A DNA stretch of 64,000 nucleotides from Asterochloris sp. CNOR1 (Eukaryota; Chlorophyta; Trebouxiophyceae; Trebouxiales; Trebouxiaceae): contig OZ017747.1 in assembly GCA_963969365.1 (NCBI GenBank), positions 3,534,001-3,598,000 of the forward strand. The letters run 5' to 3'. The notes beneath the pieces are model-generated. The model saw only the letters and a list, made by a program, of their open reading frames with translations, was not told the origin of the DNA and made no database searches. Positions 60,601 through 64,000 of this stretch are shown here, piece by piece (within the stretch, counting starts at the first letter, position 1; each line of letters starts with the position of its first letter). The position numbers and the translations under genes were made by a program.

Positions 60601-63600
60601 TCCGCCCTTTAGGCCCTCTTGTGGAATGCACAGAACATCCTGAAATTTGGTAGGCTCTGCATGCTACTGCATGCCAGTGAGTGGCAACGTTTGCTTGATG
60701 TAGCCTTGCCTGGACAAGGCCAAAACACAGGTGGGTGATGGTAGCTGGCCTAGAATCTGCCAGCTATGGCCTCCAGTCCTCTGGCCTGGCCCAGGCAGGC
60801 GCTGCATGGCAGCAACACAGGCGGCCTGTGTGCCTTCCAGGCGTGGCTGCCGCCAGCTCCCCTACTGCCCCCTTGCCCCACCTGCTGCACTGCCGTGAGC
60901 CATGGTGTAGCACTCAGGTGCTCAGCCATTGGGATGAAGGCTCCTTGACGCATTTCGCTGCTGCAATCTCCTGGGACACCTGACCAACCCCCCCCCCCCC
61001 CCCCCCCCCCACATCCCCCGCCTGCGCTGCGGTCTGCTGCTGATGATGTTTTTGAGCGGCACGCTGCTGCTGCAGCCGTAAAAGGCTTATGCTCGCTCCG
61101 TAGCAAGGCTTCAGGTTGCACCAGCATGTGTGCTTGAGCGCCAAAGTGCTGAATCACGTGAAACGAACCCTGCTGTGCTGCAGTCTGCTGCGGCCGAGTG
61201 GACTGAGTCAGAGACGCTGCTGCTGCTGGAGGCGCAGGAGCGCTACGGGGACTCCAACTGGGGCCGCATTGCAGCGCATGTGCGCAGCAAGAACGAGCTG
61301 CAGTGCGTTGTGCACTTCCTGCAGCTTCCCATCGATGATGTGCTGCTGATGGACGCCATGGAGGTGAGCTCCTGTCCAAGGGCTGTGCAAGGGGCTCTCA
61401 TGCCTGTCGTCTCGGTTTGTGTCATGCCTTCACCGGGGGGGCAGGTTGTGTCTGTCATCTGGGGGAGGGCGAGCTTGCTCAAGGGGCCGCCACACCTGCA
61501 CTGCCATGGCTCTCAGGCATGCCTGCCATTGTTGGTTGGTCAGCTCGCTGTCACACCTGCTTGCTGCATCGCCAGTGCTGGACCCACCCATGGCTCGCCC
61601 AGCAGGCACAGCAGCCCCTATCGCAGGCAGCAGGCATTCATGAATGCCCTGTGAGCAGTCAGTGTTCAACGGCAAGGTCCTGACTGATGGGCACGCCTCC
61701 CAGCTGGGAGCCACACATGGCAGCCTCATGTGCATGTCTGGTCTGACAGCTCCAGCGCATCTGCAACCCTGCATGCCTGGCAGGGGGCAGCCCCTGTCAT
61801 GCAGTTGCCTGACACTGCTGAGGGTGGCAGGGTCATCCCTGCTGCTCTGAGGCATCCCTCACATCTGCAACCCTGCAGGTCTCTCAGCTGGCAGCCCCTG
61901 GAGTACAGCTGCCTGAGGAGCAGGCAGGGCCAAGAGACGCTGTGGCTGCAGCAGAGCAGGCTGTGGGCGTGCAAGAAGGGCTGGGTATGCCCTTCGCTGA
62001 GTCTGGGAACCCTGTGATGGCCCTGGTGAGTTGAAGGCCGGGCTGTGGCTTGCCCTGACGCTGGGCATGTATATGAAGGCTCAAGGGTGACCTGATGGTA
62101 CGGTCATGCAGATCTTTCTGGATGCGTAATGTGTGCTTGGGTGAAGATTGCTGTTCAGAGAGCTGCTGCCTGAGACGTGAGCAGCCTTCCGCTTTGAGGG
62201 CTGGCTGGTCCCTTTTCTGGGACACCCTGAAAGCTTCAGCTGGGGGACAAGCAAAAGCGTCAAGCCCTCACAATGGACTGCAGAGGCTTTGGTTGTGCCT
62301 GTGCTGCATTGAAAGTGCTGAATGTGTCCACTATGTATGTGCTGGAGGTGGGCAGGGTGCGAGGGTGGCAGCGGCTGCTGCTATGGGAGAGTAGCGGCAG
62401 CAAATGACGCATGCTCTGCTCCAAGCTTTCTCTGTGGGCATTGCAGGAAGACCTCTGGGTGTGCGGCGGGCAGGAGCTGCTGCACTGGGATGTGTCAGGT
62501 GTCCATGGCAGCAAATCATGCCTATCTTTCCTTTGACGTGCTGTCGGCGTTGCAGGAAGCCTTTCTAACGGCAATCATGGGTGGAAGGGTGGCAGCTGCC
62601 GCTGCTCTGCGAGCTGCAGAGGTGATTGCTGATGCTGCAGCTCCTGGGGACCTTGACAGCGAGCCTGGCTCAGGTGCGGGGCGCTGCATGCACAGCATTG
62701 TTCGCCAGCATCTCTGCATTCCCCATGACCCATGTTACAAACGTCCGCAGCCCTTACTGCTTGCTGCACTGCGACTCACAGCCATTCAGCCACCCGATGT
62801 TAAGACAGGGACGTTGACCCCCGCGACACCCTCTGCCTGGCAGCGGCAGAAGTCCTGAGGGCTCTCATACACTGTGCTATGAGGGATGCCCCGCTATCAA
62901 CTGTCTGGCAGCCAAGAGATTCAATCTGCCATGCAGAGATGATGCTCCCAACACCTCTCTCCCCCAGGCACTTGACCTAACAGCTGAGGGCTCTACCTGC
63001 AGTGCAGAAACACATTCCCGGAGCAACTCTACGCATGGCAGCTGCCAGTTCTCACTTGCCGTACAGAGGGGAACTGCCTTTTGCTGGGCAGATTCTCATC
63101 TTCCCCTTGGGACTGTTGACCTGGCAGCTGAGAGCTCCCGCATGCATCGCAGAGGGGGAATGTCCCATTCCCCATGGAACCCTGCGCCTGGCAGCAGCAG
63201 AGGGCCTGAAGGCTGCCGCCATCAAGGCCCGCATGGAGGCTTCCTACGCAGAGAGGGACGTCGTCCGCTTTGCCTGCTCCGCCATTGACCTTCAGATGAA
63301 GCGCATTGAGCTCAAGCTGAAGCAGGCTGACCAGCTGGAGGCTCTCCTGCAGCAGCAGAGAGTGTCCCTGGAGGTGAGGGGGGGCCTCCAAGCCCGAGGT
63401 CCTGTTGGCAGCAATCCGGCTCGTTGCGGCGTCACCAGTGGCTGCATGCTGCAGACCCAGGATACCCAGCTGCACGCAGACCGCATGCCTGTTGATCTCA
63501 ATTGCACACCTGGGAGCTGCGACACTGCATCTCTCCACCTGTGTTGTTCTGTCAACTCTGCTCTCTGGCGTTCTTAGCCTGCATGATCTGTCACCTGATG

Positions 63601-63702
63601 CTGCAGAGTCAGCGCAAAGGTGCCCAAGCAGACTTCCTCAAAAAGCAGGAGCAGGCCCACCTGGCCAAGTATGCTGGCAAGAAGAAGCCGGCCCAGAGGT
63701 GA
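54646..63702 (+). CDS. SWI3: SWI3/SMARCC-type SWI/SNF chromatin-remodelling subunit
   Basis: Core scaffold of the SWI/SNF complex. 19 exons, 888 aa: 54646-54684, 54895-55092, 55371-55538, 55833-55998, 56297-56384, 56684-56790, 57085-57231, 57669-57761, 58182-58397, 58764-58957, 59194-59323, 59557-59640, 59977-60128, 60324-60488, 61184-61363, 61879-62025, 62556-62673, 63195-63373, 63607-63702. Order: SMARCC N-terminal module with MarR-like start (LAQFLQFQEDALGI), BRCT-like AGITHIVYPYEDGD, chromo-like VHWWYSPNSYNEW and KVYFRWLKDSKKYNEW (to about 300); bipartite NLS (KRKLEDAAMEAAKRPR); SWIRM (about 420-535, HSLPEFF, ALTGDMAAISQLHAFLEHWG); degenerate ZZ-finger segment (about 595-645); SANT (EWTESETLLLLEAQERYG, about 655-705); ESGNPVMAL; and a coiled coil (LQMKRIELKLKQADQLEALL). 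The animal-like N-terminal module is kept. Exon 1 (13 codons) is the least certain. Two introns use GC donors. Confidence 0.95.
56184..56253 (+). repeat. Short direct repeat in a SWI3 intron
   Basis: CTGCTGTTGGCAGA at 56184-56197 and again at 56240-56253, 56 nt apart, in the intron 55999-56296. Not clearly related to an exon edge. Confidence 0.8.
58941..59020 (+). repeat. Exon end plus GC donor duplicated in SWI3
   Basis: 58941-58962 (ending CTCTGCAGAG|GCAAG) and 58999-59020 (ending ATCTGCAGAG|GCAAG) share 20 of 22 bases. The second lies in the intron and offers an alternative donor 58 nt downstream. Confidence 0.9.
60988..61010. repeat. 23-bp poly-C tract
   Basis: Uninterrupted run of 23 C in the intron 60489-61183 of SWI3 (G23 on the minus strand). 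It would favour G-quadruplex or i-motif structures and is likely length-variable; the assembled length may be inexact. Confidence 0.95.
61758..61950 (+). repeat. Long exon-start copy in SWI3
   Basis: About 90 nt at 61758-61852 copy the acceptor and first third of the exon at 61879 (61862-61950). Both begin CATCTGCAACCCTGCA. Read as protein, the exon gives SQLAAPGVQLPEEQAG and the copy WQGAAPVMQLPDTAEG. Confidence 0.9.
62831..63217 (+). repeat. Four-fold exon-start repeat in a SWI3 intron
   Basis: Copies at 62831-62866, 62971-62996 and 63115-63140 precede the true exon start 63182-63217. The first reads LAAAEVLRAL against LAAAEGLKAA in the exon (28 of 36 bases) and keeps an acceptor in the same phase, but meets a stop codon before any donor. 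Copies two and three match each other best (TTGACCT..CAGCTGAG.GCTC). Confidence 0.85.
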
Positions 63703-64000
63703 CAGCAGCAGCATGCCTATGGCCTTCTGAGCACCTGGTCACGTAGCTAGTTCTCTTGGCTGCTTTTCAAGTAGCTTCAGTGTAGGGCCTTGAAGAGTTT
63801 GGAACACATGCCTGTCAGAAGATGCCCACATGGAGTTGTGCACAGGCTGTGATGTTGGAATTGCATATTGCTGAATGTAGGGGCTCACTACAATGTAAAG
63901 GTTATGTTAGCTAAGGTAACAGATGAAGGGGCGCACTTCAGTGTGCATTGCAACTCTTTGGGACAGTGGACACCATCTTCGTAGTGCCCTCCAGTGTGCA
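63703..64000. other. 3' flank of SWI3 to window end
   Basis: No gene seen. TGTAA at 63894-63898, 192 nt past the SWI3 stop, is the probable poly(A) signal. The window ends before any further gene is recognisable. Confidence 0.65.

Overview
This is nuclear DNA of a green alga. The genes are intron-dense, with short introns (GT...CTGCAG acceptors are typical), GC-rich codons and Ala/Gln/Ser-rich low-complexity stretches. TGTAA, the usual chlorophyte poly(A) signal, lies about 200 nt past two of the genes. The gene content is plant/algal: a At2g25320-like TRAF/MATH protein, an ACT-repeat (ACR) protein, a CYP71/PPWD1 cyclophilin and a SWI3 subunit. A core chlorophyte, perhaps a trebouxiophyte, fits best, but I cannot name a genus from sequence alone. 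No transposon, tRNA, rRNA or CRISPR array was recognised.

Layout: 336-11074 (+) 3' part of a giant MATH/coiled-coil protein; 11075-13247 intergenic; 13303-16451 a histone quartet in two divergent pairs, H4(-)/H3(+) and H2B(-)/H2A(+), each gene with one intron and a 3' stem-loop; 17017-24336 (-) organellar leucyl-tRNA synthetase; 24720-33612 (+) VPS54; 33719-38089 (+) four-ACT-domain ACR protein; 38895-45212 (-) WD40-cyclophilin PPWD1/CYP71; 45330-49731 (+) five-span membrane glycoprotein; 50115-54338 (-) N-myristoylatable PP2C; 54646-63702 (+) SWI3/SMARCC chromatin-remodelling subunit.

Eight multi-exon genes (four histones aside from the partial first gene, plus LeuRS, VPS54, ACR, PPWD1, the membrane protein, PP2C and SWI3) were modelled exon by exon, and every one gives an open frame of exact codon length (for example 939, 1301, 531, 643, 586, 430 and 888 aa), so the coordinates are reasonably firm. 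Neighbours do not form a pathway. They are housekeeping genes arranged in divergent and convergent pairs with gaps as short as about 110 bp.

The most unusual structure is in the introns. In at least 18 places an intron holds one or more degenerate, same-strand copies of the neighbouring exon's edge together with its splice site, sometimes still recognisable as protein. In addition, 7 of about 114 introns seem to use a GC donor with an AG|GCAAG consensus, several of them forced by conserved protein across the junction. Together these suggest a genome where local tandem duplication keeps producing decoy exon edges and where GC donors are unusually common.
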